Origin: Saccharibacillus sacchari DSM 19268
GTDB lineage: Bacteria > Bacillota > Bacilli > Paenibacillales > Paenibacillaceae
DNA length: 64,000 nt
Direction of reading: 5' to 3'
NCBI RefSeq assembly: GCF_000585395.1
Contig: NZ_KK073875.1
Location: forward strand, 4,580,298 to 4,644,297
A program made the translations under genes and the position numbers. This document shows positions 8,424 through 17,754 of the stretch, one piece after another (position 1 is the stretch's first letter; every line of letters starts with the position of its first letter). The notes below the pieces were generated by a model. It had not been told where the DNA came from, did not search any database, and saw only the letters and a program-made list of their open reading frames with translations.

Positions 8424-10373
8424 TTATGCCGCTTTTTTAGCCGCGATTTCCGCACGTTGTGCCAATGTTTTTTTCCACAGACCCAGGATCAGGCCGGAGA
8501 TGACCGAACCGATGATCACCGTCAGCAGGAACAATGCCGCATGGTTGGACAACAAGGCTACGAACACGCCGCCGTGCGGAGCCGGAACGTTGATTGCCCA
8601 TAGTTGAGTCAGGCCGCCCGCTACCGCGGAACCGATGATACAGGAAGTCAGGACGCGCAGCGGATCTGCCGCAGCGAACGGAATCGCGCCTTCCGTGATG
8701 AAGCTCGCGCCGAGCACGTAGTTCGTGATGCCGGATTTGCGCTCTTCGTCGGTGAATTTGTTCTTGAAGAATGTCGTTGCGAGCGCGATCGCCAGCGGAG
8801 GAACCATGCCGCCCGCCATAACCGCCGCCATCCAGGCGCCGTCGCCCGTGGAAGTGAAGATCCCGATCGCGAACGTGTAAGCCGCTTTGTTGAAAGGACC
8901 GCCCATATCGATTGCCATCATGCCGCCGAGCAGAAGGCCCAGCAGAACCGCGTTGCCCGTACCCAGATTTTCCAGTACGTTCGTGATCCAAGTGTTCAGA
9001 CCGCCGAAGACCGGATCAATGACGTAGTACATGACGATGCCTGTCAACAGCAGACCAAAGACCGGATAAAGCAAGATCGGTTTCAAGCCTTCGATGCTTT
9101 TCGGAATGCCTCTGAATACTTTGCGAAGACCGATCACGATATAACCGGCCAAGAAGCCCGCGACCAGACCGCCGAGGAAGCCCGCGCCGGATACGCTTGC
9201 CATGTAACCGCCGACGATACCCGGCATCAAGGCCGGACGGTCGCCGATGCTCATCGCGATAAAACCGGCCAGGATCGGAATCAGGAAGTGGAATGCGCTG
9301 TCGCCGCCGATATTCATCAGAAGTTTGAAGATCGGATTATCGGCTCCCCCGCCCCCATACTGCTCGAACAGGAACGAGATGGCAATCAGGATACCGCCGC
9401 CGACTACGAACGGAAGCATATGAGAGATGCCGTTCATCAGGTCTTTGTAGATTTTGCCGCCGACGCTGATTTTGGCACCTTTATCGGAACTGCCTGCTGT
9501 CGATCCGCCTTCGTGACGGTAGATCGGCGCATCGCCGCTTGCGGCTTTGCGAATCAGTTCTTCGGATTTGCGAATGCCGTCGCTGACCGGACGCTGGAGA
9601 ACCGGTTTGCCGCTGAAGCGGGCCATCTCGACATTCTTGTCCGCCGCGATGATTACGCCGCTTGCGCGAGCGATTTCGTCGGCCGTCAATTCGTTACCGA
9701 CGCCTTCCGAGCCGTTCGTTTCAACACGGATGTTCACGCCGAGTTCTTTCGCTTTTTTCTTCAACGCGTCTTCAGCCATGAATGTGTGCGCAATGCCGGT
9801 CGGGCAAGCGGTTACGGCTACGACGAATTTGTCGGAATTCGGGTTGCCTACGACAACGCCGGACGTTGCGGAAGCGCTTGCGCTAGCCGGCGGAGCGGAA
9901 GGTTGAGCGCCTTCGGATTCAGCTTGGGCCGCGTTGAACAATGCGGTGACTTCGGCCGGCGTGCGCACGTCGCGCAGTTTAGCCAGAAAATCGGGATCCA
10001 GCAGCATGCGGGAAAGCACTTTGAGCGCTTGAAGATGCAGGTTGGATTCGCCTTCCGGAACGGCGATCATAAAGAAGAAATGGGCCGGCTGTTCGTCGAG
10101 CGATTCGTATTCGACGCCTGCCGAGCTTTTGCCGAACACGATCGTCGGTTGGTTCACCGCGCTCGTTTTGGCGTGCGGCATCGCGATACCTTCGCCGATT
10201 CCCGTGCTGGATTGCGCTTCGCGAGCCAAGATCGCCTGCTTGAACGCTACAGCATCGTTGATTCTTCCGCTTTTGTTCAAAGACGCGATCAGTTCGTCGA
10301 TAACGGCTTCTTTGGTAATGGACCGCAGGTCCAGGATCATGACCGGTTCAATCATCAGGTCCGTAATTCTCAT
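8424..10373 (-). CDS. fruA: PTS fructose transporter, fused EIIA-EIIB-EIIC (649 aa)
   Basis: The protein imports fructose and phosphorylates it to fructose-1-phosphate. The domain order is EIIA (about 1-150), with the phospho-accepting His67 in GIAMPHAKT; a Pro/Ala/Ser-rich linker (about 153-175); EIIB (about 180-275), with phospho-Cys190 in VTACPTGIAHTF; and the membrane channel EIIC (about 310-640), with many glycine-rich hydrophobic segments. The ATG is preceded by GAGGAG. It is the last gene of fruR-fruK-fruA, 123 bp downstream of fruK, with a terminator behind it. All catalytic residues seem intact, so function is assigned with high confidence. Confidence 0.95.
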   Translation of the reverse strand: MRITDLMIEPVMILDLRSITKEAVIDELIASLNKSGRINDAVAFKQAILAREAQSSTGIGEGIAMPHAKTSAVNQPTIVFGKSSAGVEYESLDEQPAHFFFMIAVPEGESNLHLQALKVLSRMLLDPDFLAKLRDVRTPAEVTALFNAAQAESEGAQPSAPPASASASATSGVVVGNPNSDKFVVAVTACPTGIAHTFMAEDALKKKAKELGVNIRVETNGSEGVGNELTADEIARASGVIIAADKNVEMARFSGKPVLQRPVSDGIRKSEELIRKAASGDAPIYRHEGGSTAGSSDKGAKISVGGKIYKDLMNGISHMLPFVVGGGILIAISFLFEQYGGGGADNPIFKLLMNIGGDSAFHFLIPILAGFIAMSIGDRPALMPGIVGGYMASVSGAGFLGGLVAGFLAGYIVIGLRKVFRGIPKSIEGLKPILLYPVFGLLLTGIVMYYVIDPVFGGLNTWITNVLENLGTGNAVLLGLLLGGMMAIDMGGPFNKAAYTFAIGIFTSTGDGAWMAAVMAGGMVPPLAIALATTFFKNKFTDEERKSGITNYVLGASFITEGAIPFAAADPLRVLTSCIIGSAVAGGLTQLWAINVPAPHGGVFVALLSNHAALFLLTVIIGSVISGLILGLWKKTLAQRAEIAAKKAA

Positions 10374-10496
10374 CCTATTCCACTCCTCTGGAGGTGTTGT
10401 CGGCGCGCGGTGTCCGCACGCCGTTTATTGCGTTTTGCCTTGTCGGGCTTGAATCGTGATGCTTGCTTGATACTGCATGATCTATGGCGTGAATCG

Positions 10497-11408
10497 TTAC
10501 ACGGGATTAACTTGAACCTGCGACAGCAGCGAATCGATCTTCGCCCGCTCAGCCAGGTCATCCGAGAATGCAGTGGCGCTTCCCGAAGCTGTACCGGCAC
10601 GGAGTGCTTCAAGCGGGCTGCCTGTCTTCGCCAGCGTGCCGACAAATCCCGCAATCATGGAATCGCCCGCACCAACGGAGTTGCGCACTTCCCCTTTCGG
10701 AACATTGGCGTGGTAGACTTGTTCGTCGGTCACCAGCAGCGCCCCGTCGCCTGCCATGGAGATCAGCACATTTTTGGCTCCCATCTCCAGCAGCTTGCGA
10801 CCGTACTTGATCAGGTCTTCTTGACCTTCAATCTCAACGCCGAACAGTTCGGCCAATTCATGGTGGTTCGGCTTGACGAGAAGCGGACCGTGAGGCAATG
10901 CCTCGAGGAGCGCGTCCCCTGTCGTGTCGATCACGAATTTCGCGCCGCGTTCCTTGATGACCGCAATCAGTCGGTCGTAGAACGAACTCCCGAGCGAAGG
11001 CGGAACGCTGCCGGACAGAACGACGATATCCTCTTCGGTAAGCGCTCTCAGCTTCTCCGCCAGCGCATTGGCTTCCTCGTCTCCGATTCGCGGCCCCTGG
11101 CCGTTAATTTCGGTCTCGCCGCCATGCTTCAGCTTGATATTGATGCGCGTATCGTCTTGTACGCTGACGAAATCCGTCACGATCGACTCGGATTTGAGTA
11201 CGTCCTCGATAAACCGTCCTGTAAATCCGCCCAGAAAACCCAGTGCCGTATTCTCAACGCCAAGGCGACTCAGAATTCGCGATACGTTGATCCCTTTTCC
11301 CCCCGGGAGCTTCAGGTCACGTTTCATACGGTTGAGTGCATCCAGCTTCAAGTCTTGCACTTCCACGATGTAATCGATGGAAGGATTAAGCGTTACGGTG
11401 TAAATCAT
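10497..11408 (-). CDS. fruK: 1-phosphofructokinase (303 aa)
   Basis: A PfkB-family sugar kinase that converts fructose-1-phosphate made by FruA into fructose-1,6-bisphosphate for glycolysis. The N-terminal IYTVTLNPSIDYIVEV and the GGKGINVSRIL substrate motif near residue 38 identify the 1-phosphofructokinase/tagatose-6-phosphate kinase branch. The C-terminal NSVGAGDSMIAGFV carries the catalytic Asp and anion hole. Its length is normal for the family. It lies 3 bases after fruR and before fruA, the usual Firmicute order, which confirms the substrate. Confidence 0.95.
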   Translation of the reverse strand: MIYTVTLNPSIDYIVEVQDLKLDALNRMKRDLKLPGGKGINVSRILSRLGVENTALGFLGGFTGRFIEDVLKSESIVTDFVSVQDDTRINIKLKHGGETEINGQGPRIGDEEANALAEKLRALTEEDIVVLSGSVPPSLGSSFYDRLIAVIKERGAKFVIDTTGDALLEALPHGPLLVKPNHHELAELFGVEIEGQEDLIKYGRKLLEMGAKNVLISMAGDGALLVTDEQVYHANVPKGEVRNSVGAGDSMIAGFVGTLAKTGSPLEALRAGTASGSATAFSDDLAERAKIDSLLSQVQVNPV

Positions 11409-11411
11409 GAT

Positions 11412-12158
11412 TCATCCCTCGATTATTTTGGTTTTCTCAAGAATCGACTTTCTCCACCGCTCGGGAATCGAGTCGGTAATGATCGCGGCTTCCTTGAGAT
11501 CGAATAATTTGGCAAAAGCCACTTCGCCAAACTTGCTGGCATCCGCCAATACATACGAACGTTCCGCCAACTGCCGGGCACGGCGCTTGATCAGCGCTTC
11601 TTCCGGGTCTGGCGTCGTAAATCCAAATTCGGCGTTCACCCCGTTGGTTCCGATAAAAGCTTTGTCAAATCTGAAGTTGTCCATATTTTGAAGGGCAATA
11701 CTGCCGATGACGGCTTTCGTATGGCTTTTCATCATGCCGCCAAGTAGATAAGCACGAATATTCTTGCTGACCAGTGCTTCAACATGCGAAAGTCCATTCG
11801 TCACGACCGTAATGTCTTGTGCTTCGATAAAAGGAATCATAGCGAGTGTCGTTGTGCCTGCATCGATGTAAATACATTCACCGTCCCGAAGCTGACGGGC
11901 GGCTGCACGACCGACTGCATTCTTTTGTTGAACGTTTTTGAACGTTTTCTCTTCCATGCCGGGTTCTTCGCTTCGACGATGCAGCAGAGAAGCTCCGCCA
12001 TGCACCCGCTTGAGCAGATGCTGCGATTCCAAATCGATCAAATCGCGCCGTACCGTTGATTCGGAGGTACCCAGCAGCTCGACGAGTTCCTGAAGCTTTA
12101 CAATCCCGGAAACTTGTAAGCGCTGTAGTATGATTCGGTATCTTTCTTCTGTCAACAT
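11412..12158 (-). CDS. fruR: DeoR-family fructose operon repressor (248 aa)
   Basis: A winged helix-turn-helix occupies residues 1-60 (MLTEERYRIILQRL, then SESTVRRDLIDLE, the DeoR signature). The C-terminal DeoR sensor domain has the ISOCOT-type fold that binds phosphorylated sugar. I start at the ATG at 12158, which has GGAGG seven bases upstream; the frame extends seven residues further without a ribosome site. In Firmicutes the regulator is encoded first in the operon it controls and is relieved by fructose-1-phosphate. A promoter and two direct repeats that may be its operator lie directly upstream. Confidence 0.9.
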   Translation of the reverse strand: MLTEERYRIILQRLQVSGIVKLQELVELLGTSESTVRRDLIDLESQHLLKRVHGGASLLHRRSEEPGMEEKTFKNVQQKNAVGRAAARQLRDGECIYIDAGTTTLAMIPFIEAQDITVVTNGLSHVEALVSKNIRAYLLGGMMKSHTKAVIGSIALQNMDNFRFDKAFIGTNGVNAEFGFTTPDPEEALIKRRARQLAERSYVLADASKFGEVAFAKLFDLKEAAIITDSIPERWRKSILEKTKIIEG

Positions 12159-12181
12159 ATTGATTCCTCCATCTGCCACTC

Positions 12182-12210
12182 ATTGTAACCTACGACTCCG
12201 TAAAAAACAA
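12182..12210 (-). promoter_or_regulatory. Probable SigA promoter of fruR-fruK-fruA
   Basis: On the minus strand TTGTTT and TACAAT are separated by exactly 17 bp. The -10 box ends about 24 bases before the fruR start codon, leaving a short leader that carries the GGAGG site. Confidence 0.65.
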
Positions 12211-12233
12211 TCACTTTAATCCAAAAACATTCA
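12203..12233 (-). promoter_or_regulatory. Putative FruR operator: two direct repeats 20 bp apart
   Basis: On the minus strand TGAATGTTTTT (12223-12233) and TGATTGTTTTT (12203-12213) differ at one position and start 20 bp apart, two helical turns. The downstream copy covers the -35 box. This geometry fits a DeoR-type repressor binding on one face of the helix; the assignment to FruR is inferred from position. Confidence 0.45.
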
Positions 12234-12292
12234 AAATATTTCATCAATAATCTGAACTGTCGAAAACCCTTCACTTCTTTTTTATAAAGCTA

Positions 12293-12306
12293 TGGTAACG
12301 CTTCCC
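12293..12306. promoter_or_regulatory. Possible CcpA catabolite-response element
   Basis: TGGTAACGCTTCCC fits the cre consensus TGNNANCGNNNNCA except for the last base. It lies about 85 bp upstream of the fru -35 box, where CcpA could modulate the operon. A single degenerate match is weak evidence. Confidence 0.3.
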
Positions 12307-12512
12307 TATTCATGCTTTTTCTTTCCTCAAAACGTTCAATCTTTCAAATTCATGCTGGTCTTTGAACCTATTATCGGATGCAAGGTTTTGACGGTTTAGC
12401 AAATCGGCGACTAATTTCGGTCCTATTTTGAATCAAGCATCAAAAAAGCCCGGGACTAACTTCTCCCCGATGCTTCCCGCAACATCCCTTATTTTCAAAA
12501 ATAAAACAACGC

Positions 12513-12554
12513 AAAATACCGCCGCCGACCGCAATCAGCCGGTCGGTGCGGTAT
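12513..12554 (-). terminator. Terminator of the SUFU-domain gene
   Basis: ATACCGC-CGACCG pairs with CGGTCG-GCGGTAT around a two-base bulge; the minus strand continues TTTTGCGTTGTTTT. It lies about 45 bases after the SUFU stop codon. The rest of 12307-12512 shows no gene. Confidence 0.75.
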
Positions 12555-12596
12555 CCGTCATGCTTGCGTAACCTTACTTTTAGCGTTGAAAAGGTA

Positions 12597-13673
12597 CTAG
12601 CCGATCGTCTCGACGATATTGCCGTCCGGATCGCGCATCAGCGTTTTTACAATGCGAATGGTCAAGCTGTCCATCGTCTCCAGTTGGAACTCGCTTTCTT
12701 TGGGCACCAAACGGCGCGTTAATTCAGCTACCGCATCCGCGTTCAGATACAATTGGAGAGCATTATCGAGTTCCACGATGCGATTCTGCACATCGGGGAT
12801 CATCACGACGCCCGTGTCGGGTCCCATCAATGTTAAATCCCGATCATGCAGCAAACGTCCTGCCAGAATGCGCGCTAACGTTTCCGCCTGTTTAGCGCCA
12901 AGTTGAAGCGTGTAGGAATTGCTTTTGAGCAGATTTCTTTTCTCTTCCCAACTCAAACTTTCGAAGTACAGCACACCCGTGCTCGAGCCTTCCGTACGTA
13001 CGCCCAATTCGGCAGCAGCTCTAATCTCGGAATCTTCGAGCAAAGAACTTCGGGTCAGATCGGTCAAATACAGAGGTAGGCGCTTCTGCGCCAAATCGAG
13101 AAAACTCCGCGTATTCCAGACTTTGATCATATCCAATTCATCCGCCGTAATCCCGACCACCTGCAAAAATTGAAACTTGCCGAAAGGCGAACTTGCTTGT
13201 CCCAATTCAGGGTCCTCCACAAAAGCGACGGCCGTAATCGGCGTATCCCTCTCTGCTTCGATCGGACCGTTAGCATCGAGATGGTGTCCGGGCTGGAATC
13301 CGTTTCCGCTGCTGAATACGTATCGCGCCAGGTTCTGAAGGAAATTGATCGCCCAGGCCGGGGGTTGCTCTTCACCTTCTCGTGCCAAACGCAATGTCAA
13401 TTCAAAGCCAAAGCCGCTGTATTCCATATTGTCGAATTCCTTTTCATACAACTCGGTAAATCCGTACGTCACATAATGCCAATGAGGAACCGGCTCTTCA
13501 CGGGCATATACGCTGACCCCATTGAGCGGATCGGGTCCCCCCAGTTGATACGAAATCAAGGTACCGTAATGGTAAGGCTCGACTCCCGGATAACGCTTGT
13601 TCAATACCGCATCAATCGCGTTCCAACCCGGTGCTTGATCGTCCTGGGCCTGCAATTCTTCATCTTCCTTCAT
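12597..13673 (-). CDS. Suppressor-of-fused (SUFU) domain protein (358 aa)
   Basis: The region from about residue 20 to 200 matches the bacterial SUFU domain: the VEPYHYGT motif, PHWHYVTYGFTELY, and GFGFELTLRL followed by PPAWAINFLQNLARYVF. In bacteria these domains occur in standalone proteins and polymorphic-toxin immunity proteins, where they are thought to bind a partner protein; no enzymatic activity is known. The C-terminal 150 residues are a further alpha/beta segment seen in longer homologues. The start is well supported (AAAGGAG). There is no toxin-like gene beside it, and its own terminator suggests monocistronic expression. Function in this organism is unknown. Confidence 0.8.
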   Translation of the reverse strand: MKEDEELQAQDDQAPGWNAIDAVLNKRYPGVEPYHYGTLISYQLGGPDPLNGVSVYAREEPVPHWHYVTYGFTELYEKEFDNMEYSGFGFELTLRLAREGEEQPPAWAINFLQNLARYVFSSGNGFQPGHHLDANGPIEAERDTPITAVAFVEDPELGQASSPFGKFQFLQVVGITADELDMIKVWNTRSFLDLAQKRLPLYLTDLTRSSLLEDSEIRAAAELGVRTEGSSTGVLYFESLSWEEKRNLLKSNSYTLQLGAKQAETLARILAGRLLHDRDLTLMGPDTGVVMIPDVQNRIVELDNALQLYLNADAVAELTRRLVPKESEFQLETMDSLTIRIVKTLMRDPDGNIVETIG

Positions 13674-13776
13674 CGCCCACTGCTCCTTTCGATGGCTTCA
13701 ATGTCGCTTAAGCACTTCAACTTCGCGTCTCTCTACTTTCAGTTTACCCGAAGCCGGGCTTTTTTGAAAATATGCA

Positions 13777-13822
13777 CAAAAAAACGTTCCCCTTGGCGCC
13801 TGCCATGAACAGGGGAACGTTT
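13777..13822 (-). terminator. Terminator of the chemoreceptor gene
   Basis: A perfect AAACGTTCCCCT/AGGGGAACGTTT stem with a 17-base loop runs into seven T on the minus strand, just after the chemoreceptor stop. Confidence 0.9.
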
Positions 13823-13830
13823 GGAATGAA

Positions 13831-15819
13831 TCAGGCCGATTCTTCCGTTTTGAACTTGGCGATTCGAGCGCGCAGTTCGTCGGCGCTCACGGACACTTCG
13901 CCCGAGAGATCGGAAATGCTGGAAATCGCTTGCGCCTGTTCTTGCGTCGAGGATGCAGCTTCTTCCGTGCTCGCTGCGCTTTGCTCCGCAACGGCGGCGA
14001 TATCGGTCATGATCGAAGAGACGTGGTCCGCGCTGTGCTTCAATTCATCGGATGCGATGGATACTTCGCGAATCCGGCTCGTGATGCCGTCGACCGAGCC
14101 GCGAATGACGTCGAACGCTCCGCGCGTGGAGGCCGCGGCTTCGATCTGCTTGTCTACCGTCGCTTGGAATTCCTGAATTTCGTCGATGCTTTGGCGACCC
14201 GCTTCTTGCACGCCCGCCAACAGCGTATCGATATCCGCCGCCGAAGCCCGCGTCTGCTCGGCAAGCTTACGCACCTCGTCCGCGACCACGCTAAAGCCTT
14301 TGCCATGCTCGCCCGCACGCGCGGCTTCGATCGCCGCGTTCAAGGCCAACAGATTGGTTTGCTTGGCAACCGTGTGAATCAGGCTGACGGCTTCGCCGAT
14401 CTTCACCGTCTGGTCGCCGAGGCGACGGTTCGCTTCTTCCACGCGGCTGGCCGAGCTGCGGCTCGCTTCGGTCAAATCGCCTTGCGAAGCCACCGCTTCG
14501 AGGCCGCCTTTCATCGCTTCCGTCACGTCGTCCGCACTGGATGCGGCCAGACCCGCGCTGCTCGCGATCGCTTCGATCGATTCGTTCATATCGCCCAACT
14601 GCTCAACGCCGGTTTGAATCGAGGAAGCTTGATCGGTTGCGCCTTTTGCCAATTCTTCGATCACGACTGCGATTTGATCCGAGATATGCTTCGCGCCTTC
14701 GGCTTGACCGTGCATGTACTTGGCCGAATTTTCCACGCCTTCCGCGGAACCTGCCGCCGCATGGATCAGTTCGCGCAGACTCGCCGACATTTCGTTGAAC
14801 GCGGTACCCAGCTTGCCGATTTCGTCTTTGCCTTTCACGTCCACGCTAACCGTCAGATCGCCTTCCGCCATGCTTTGCGCGCTCTTTTGCAGCAGGATCA
14901 GCGGTTTGATCAGGCGGGCGGCGGCGAATACGGCCAACACTCCCAATAAGACGGCCAGACCGATAATACCGCCGATAAACAGATTGCGCATTTGTACGTA
15001 TTCGGCAAACGCGTAGCTTTTCGATACCGAAGCAGCTACATACCATCCCGTCCCTTCAACCTTTTGATAATACAGAAGTTGCGGTTCGCCTTTGTACGTG
15101 TAAGTCAGACTTCCCGATTCCCCGCCTTGCAGGATTTGATCGGCAATTCCCGAGTAATCCGCAATCTCTTTCAGCGGTTTGTTGACATTGTCTGCATCCG
15201 CGTGAGCCAGTACAACCCCTGTCTTGTCCGTCATGAAAGCAAAACCGCCGTCAATTTTGATATTATTAATGGTGTCCGTGAGCGTGGAAAGTTTCATATC
15301 GCCTGCAACTACGCCTGCAAATGCTCCGTCGGCTTCATGCAGCGGATAACCGATCGAGACGGCATAATCGCCACTGATCATATCGAGGTACGGATTACTG
15401 AAGTTCAGCGCATTCGCTGCTTTGCCTTCCATGTACCATGGACGAACTTTGACATCGTATCCAGCTTCAGGAACCCAGCCGGATCCGTCGATCATGCGTC
15501 CGTCTTCCATGCCCACGTAGATGTCGGACAGATTGTTTTTGTTTGATTCCGCCGTATAAGCTTGAAGCTGGCTTTCTTTGATCTGATCCAATGGGACCGA
15601 AGACTCAATCACTAAAGCAGTCGTTTCCACGACTTTTGCGTTTTTTCCGACCCAGCCTCCGATTTGCTCCGCCGTATTTTCAGCCGTGCTTCGCAAGTTA
15701 TCGCTGATTGACTCTTCTGCTTCATTTCTCATAGTGCTCAGTGCCGCGATGCTAATGCTCCCCGTACCCAGCAGGGTCACGACCACCAGCAAAATTGCCA
15801 ATTTCATTTTCAAATTCAT
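13831..15819 (-). CDS. Methyl-accepting chemotaxis protein with dCache sensor (662 aa)
   Basis: A transmembrane receptor that modulates CheA. It has an N-terminal membrane helix (about 7-28), then an extracellular sensor of about 250 residues with the dCache features ([19 protein letters not shown], and [11 protein letters not shown] near residue 150). A second membrane helix (about 282-305) leads to a HAMP domain ([15 protein letters not shown]) and a cytoplasmic signalling domain whose tip reads [20 protein letters not shown]. Length and architecture match Bacillus McpB/TlpB-type receptors; ligands are often amino or carboxylic acids, but the ligand cannot be read here. It is a single gene with a SigD-like promoter, consistent with a motility regulon. 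Confidence 0.93.
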   Translation of the reverse strand: MNLKMKLAILLVVVTLLGTGSISIAALSTMRNEAEESISDNLRSTAENTAEQIGGWVGKNAKVVETTALVIESSVPLDQIKESQLQAYTAESNKNNLSDIYVGMEDGRMIDGSGWVPEAGYDVKVRPWYMEGKAANALNFSNPYLDMISGDYAVSIGYPLHEADGAFAGVVAGDMKLSTLTDTINNIKIDGGFAFMTDKTGVVLAHADADNVNKPLKEIADYSGIADQILQGGESGSLTYTYKGEPQLLYYQKVEGTGWYVAASVSKSYAFAEYVQMRNLFIGGIIGLAVLLGVLAVFAAARLIKPLILLQKSAQSMAEGDLTVSVDVKGKDEIGKLGTAFNEMSASLRELIHAAAGSAEGVENSAKYMHGQAEGAKHISDQIAVVIEELAKGATDQASSIQTGVEQLGDMNESIEAIASSAGLAASSADDVTEAMKGGLEAVASQGDLTEASRSSASRVEEANRRLGDQTVKIGEAVSLIHTVAKQTNLLALNAAIEAARAGEHGKGFSVVADEVRKLAEQTRASAADIDTLLAGVQEAGRQSIDEIQEFQATVDKQIEAAASTRGAFDVIRGSVDGITSRIREVSIASDELKHSADHVSSIMTDIAAVAEQSAASTEEAASSTQEQAQAISSISDLSGEVSVSADELRARIAKFKTEESA

Positions 15820-15935
15820 TCCAATGACCCCCTTGATTATGCTAATCCGCTTAAGCTGCTACATGTTTCTCATCACGACACGCTTTCAAGGCATCGATGC
15901 CGTTCGAAAGGTGGAAGTATGCTTGGTTTCGATAT

Positions 15936-15962
15936 TTATCGACATAATCAGCAGAAAATTTA
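15936..15962 (-). promoter_or_regulatory. SigD-type (motility) promoter of the chemoreceptor
   Basis: The minus strand reads TAAA, a 15-bp spacer, then GTCGATAA. This matches the SigD consensus TAAA-N15-GCCGATAA with one mismatch. It leaves a leader of about 110 bases before the start at 15819. Confidence 0.7.
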
Positions 15963-15990
15963 GCATAAAAAGGAGGTACAAAAAGAAAAA

Positions 15991-16014
15991 GTGCAAAAGC
16001 ATTTGCTTTTGCAC
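15991..16014 (-). terminator. Terminator of the ytr-like ABC operon
   Basis: GTGCAAAAGC-ATTT-GCTTTTGCAC is a perfect 10-bp stem followed by a T-rich tract on the minus strand, about 90 bases after the permease stop. The remaining 15820-16103 holds only the chemoreceptor promoter. Confidence 0.85.
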
Positions 16015-16103
16015 AATAGAAACGTTTTTTTAAGGACTATAGACGCATTTGAACTTTTTTTCACATTTTCTTTCATTTAATGCATAGTCTGCTCTTGCAC
16101 AAT

Positions 16104-16883
16104 TTAGAACGTTCTGCGACGCGTGAACAGCCACGCACCTGCTATCCATACGAGACTCAACCCCAAATTAAGCCCGATCGCCGACACCAACGAATCATTG
16201 AATAGTAACGCCAGAAAAAAGTCGGCCACGTGTACCCGCAAAGACGCAATCGATGTACCGATCGGAATGGCCGCGATCAGAACCGTCCAGAGGATCCATG
16301 AGATCGGCGACTTTAATCCCGAGAACAACAGATTGAACAGCGTCAAAACAAAGAAGTAAAAAACGGTCTGATACAAAAAGGCTCCGATAAAACCAAACTG
16401 TTCCCAGTCGAACACTTCGATGAGGTTGTACGTCTGGCTGTAGGTGCGGATCACGTTTTGCTCGAACGGCCACCACAAGCTATTCACCAATGCCAGTATT
16501 ATCGCGGACACGGCATAAACTCCGAGCAATCCGGCAAAATATCTGCGACGAGAATCCCCGAAGTTCATCATGGGACGGAACGTTTTTAAAGGCAGGATAA
16601 TCGCTAGCAAAGGCAGCAGTATCAAAAGCATGTTCGCCGAAGATACATTGACGTTCTCCATCTCGGAAGGCACTTCGATCGACAGATCGTTATTGCCGGT
16701 AAGCTCCCGAAGCTCGCCCACGGCTGCGGCAATATCTTGCGCATCCTGCTGAGGATCGCTTCCGAGCGCCATGTTGATGGTAAAGTTGGCAATGACCGAG
16801 ACCGCGATAGCCGCAATCAAGATCCATATCGCCAGTTTCATGCGGAGCCAGGATACCTGGAGCTGCACCTTCATTTTATTCAT
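16104..16883 (-). CDS. ABC transporter membrane subunit of a GntR-controlled operon (259 aa)
   Basis: The protein has about six membrane segments: one near residues 15-36, then an extracellular loop of about 45 residues (40-85), then the remaining segments. This is the layout of permeases in YtrA-type GntR/ABC operons. It has no recognisable enzyme motif. It overlaps the preceding ATPase gene by 8 bases, so the two are probably co-translated and form one transporter. In Bacillus, ytr-type systems respond to cell-wall antibiotics; whether this one does is inference. A strong terminator follows. Confidence 0.75.
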   Translation of the reverse strand: MNKMKVQLQVSWLRMKLAIWILIAAIAVSVIANFTINMALGSDPQQDAQDIAAAVGELRELTGNNDLSIEVPSEMENVNVSSANMLLILLPLLAIILPLKTFRPMMNFGDSRRRYFAGLLGVYAVSAIILALVNSLWWPFEQNVIRTYSQTYNLIEVFDWEQFGFIGAFLYQTVFYFFVLTLFNLLFSGLKSPISWILWTVLIAAIPIGTSIASLRVHVADFFLALLFNDSLVSAIGLNLGLSLVWIAGAWLFTRRRTF

Positions 16884-17754
16884 CCGTCTGTCCCTCCTCG
16901 ATCAGGTAAGCAAAAAATTTCTGCAAAGGCACGCCTTCGACGGTCAACCCCTGACTTTCCGCGATCTTCCGGTCGTTCTCCGTCAAATCTCCATACACGA
17001 TCGCCATCCCCGCATTTCCGTAACGTTCGCCGTGGATCACGCGCCTGCCTTGCACAAAGGTATCGAGCACCGCACCAAGTCCGCTAACCAGATGCGCACG
17101 CTCCCGAATTTGTTCAACCTCTTCCTGCATCAAAATGCTCCCCGATTCCATAATGAAGACTTGCTCGACCACGGTCGCGATTTCGTCGATCAAATGCGTG
17201 GATAACAAAATGGTACGCGGATGCTCGGCATAATCTTCGATCAGCGTCCGGTAAAAACGTTCCCGCATCAGCACGTCCAGTCCCAACACCGGCTCGTCGA
17301 AAATGGTCAAAGGCGCCCGGCTGGCCAGTCCGATCAGATTGCCGACCATCGATTCCATGCCTCGCGACAAATGCCGCATTTTTTTACGCGGATTCAGCTT
17401 GAACGTTCCGAGCAGCTTGGAAGCAAATTTCGCATCCCAATCCGGGTGGAACGCCGAGGCCATCTGTAACACGTCGCGAACTCTGGCATTGCCCGGGTAA
17501 AAGTTTTTCTCGCGTATGTAGCAGGTTTGTGCAGGCACATCGCCTTTTTTGAGCGGACTTCCGTGAACCGTGATTTCCCCGCCATCCGGAAAGATTCCGC
17601 CGGTAATCATGTTTAAAAACGTCGTTTTCCCCGCACCGTTGCGGCCCAGCAATCCATAAATCGTATGCTCGACAAGATCCATGTTCAGGCTGTCCACGGC
17701 ATCCGTGCGTCCATATGATTTGCTTAGCTGTCTAACTTCCAAAACTGAACTCAT
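16876..17754 (-). CDS. ABC transporter ATP-binding protein, YtrB-like (292 aa)
   Basis: Nucleotide-binding domain at about residues 3-220. Walker A is GLLGRNGAGKTT, the Walker B region LTIFDEPVLGLD and the switch His STHLIDE. The signature loop reads HLSRGMES rather than LSGGQ, a substitution typical of the YtrB/GntR-linked ATPases. A C-terminal 70-residue tail probably contacts the permease. Its ATG overlaps the GntR stop (ATGA), and the permease overlaps its end, so the three genes form a tight operon. The transported substrate is unknown. Confidence 0.88.
   Translation of the reverse strand: MSSVLEVRQLSKSYGRTDAVDSLNMDLVEHTIYGLLGRNGAGKTTFLNMITGGIFPDGGEITVHGSPLKKGDVPAQTCYIREKNFYPGNARVRDVLQMASAFHPDWDAKFASKLLGTFKLNPRKKMRHLSRGMESMVGNLIGLASRAPLTIFDEPVLGLDVLMRERFYRTLIEDYAEHPRTILLSTHLIDEIATVVEQVFIMESGSILMQEEVEQIRERAHLVSGLGAVLDTFVQGRRVIHGERYGNAGMAIVYGDLTENDRKIAESQGLTVEGVPLQKFFAYLIEEGQTDE

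Noticed and set aside
8604..11507. Long plus-strand frame (about 967 codons) opposite fruA and fruK
   Set aside because: It is the mirror of two well-supported genes, with an Arg/His/Asp-rich composition typical of antisense frames.
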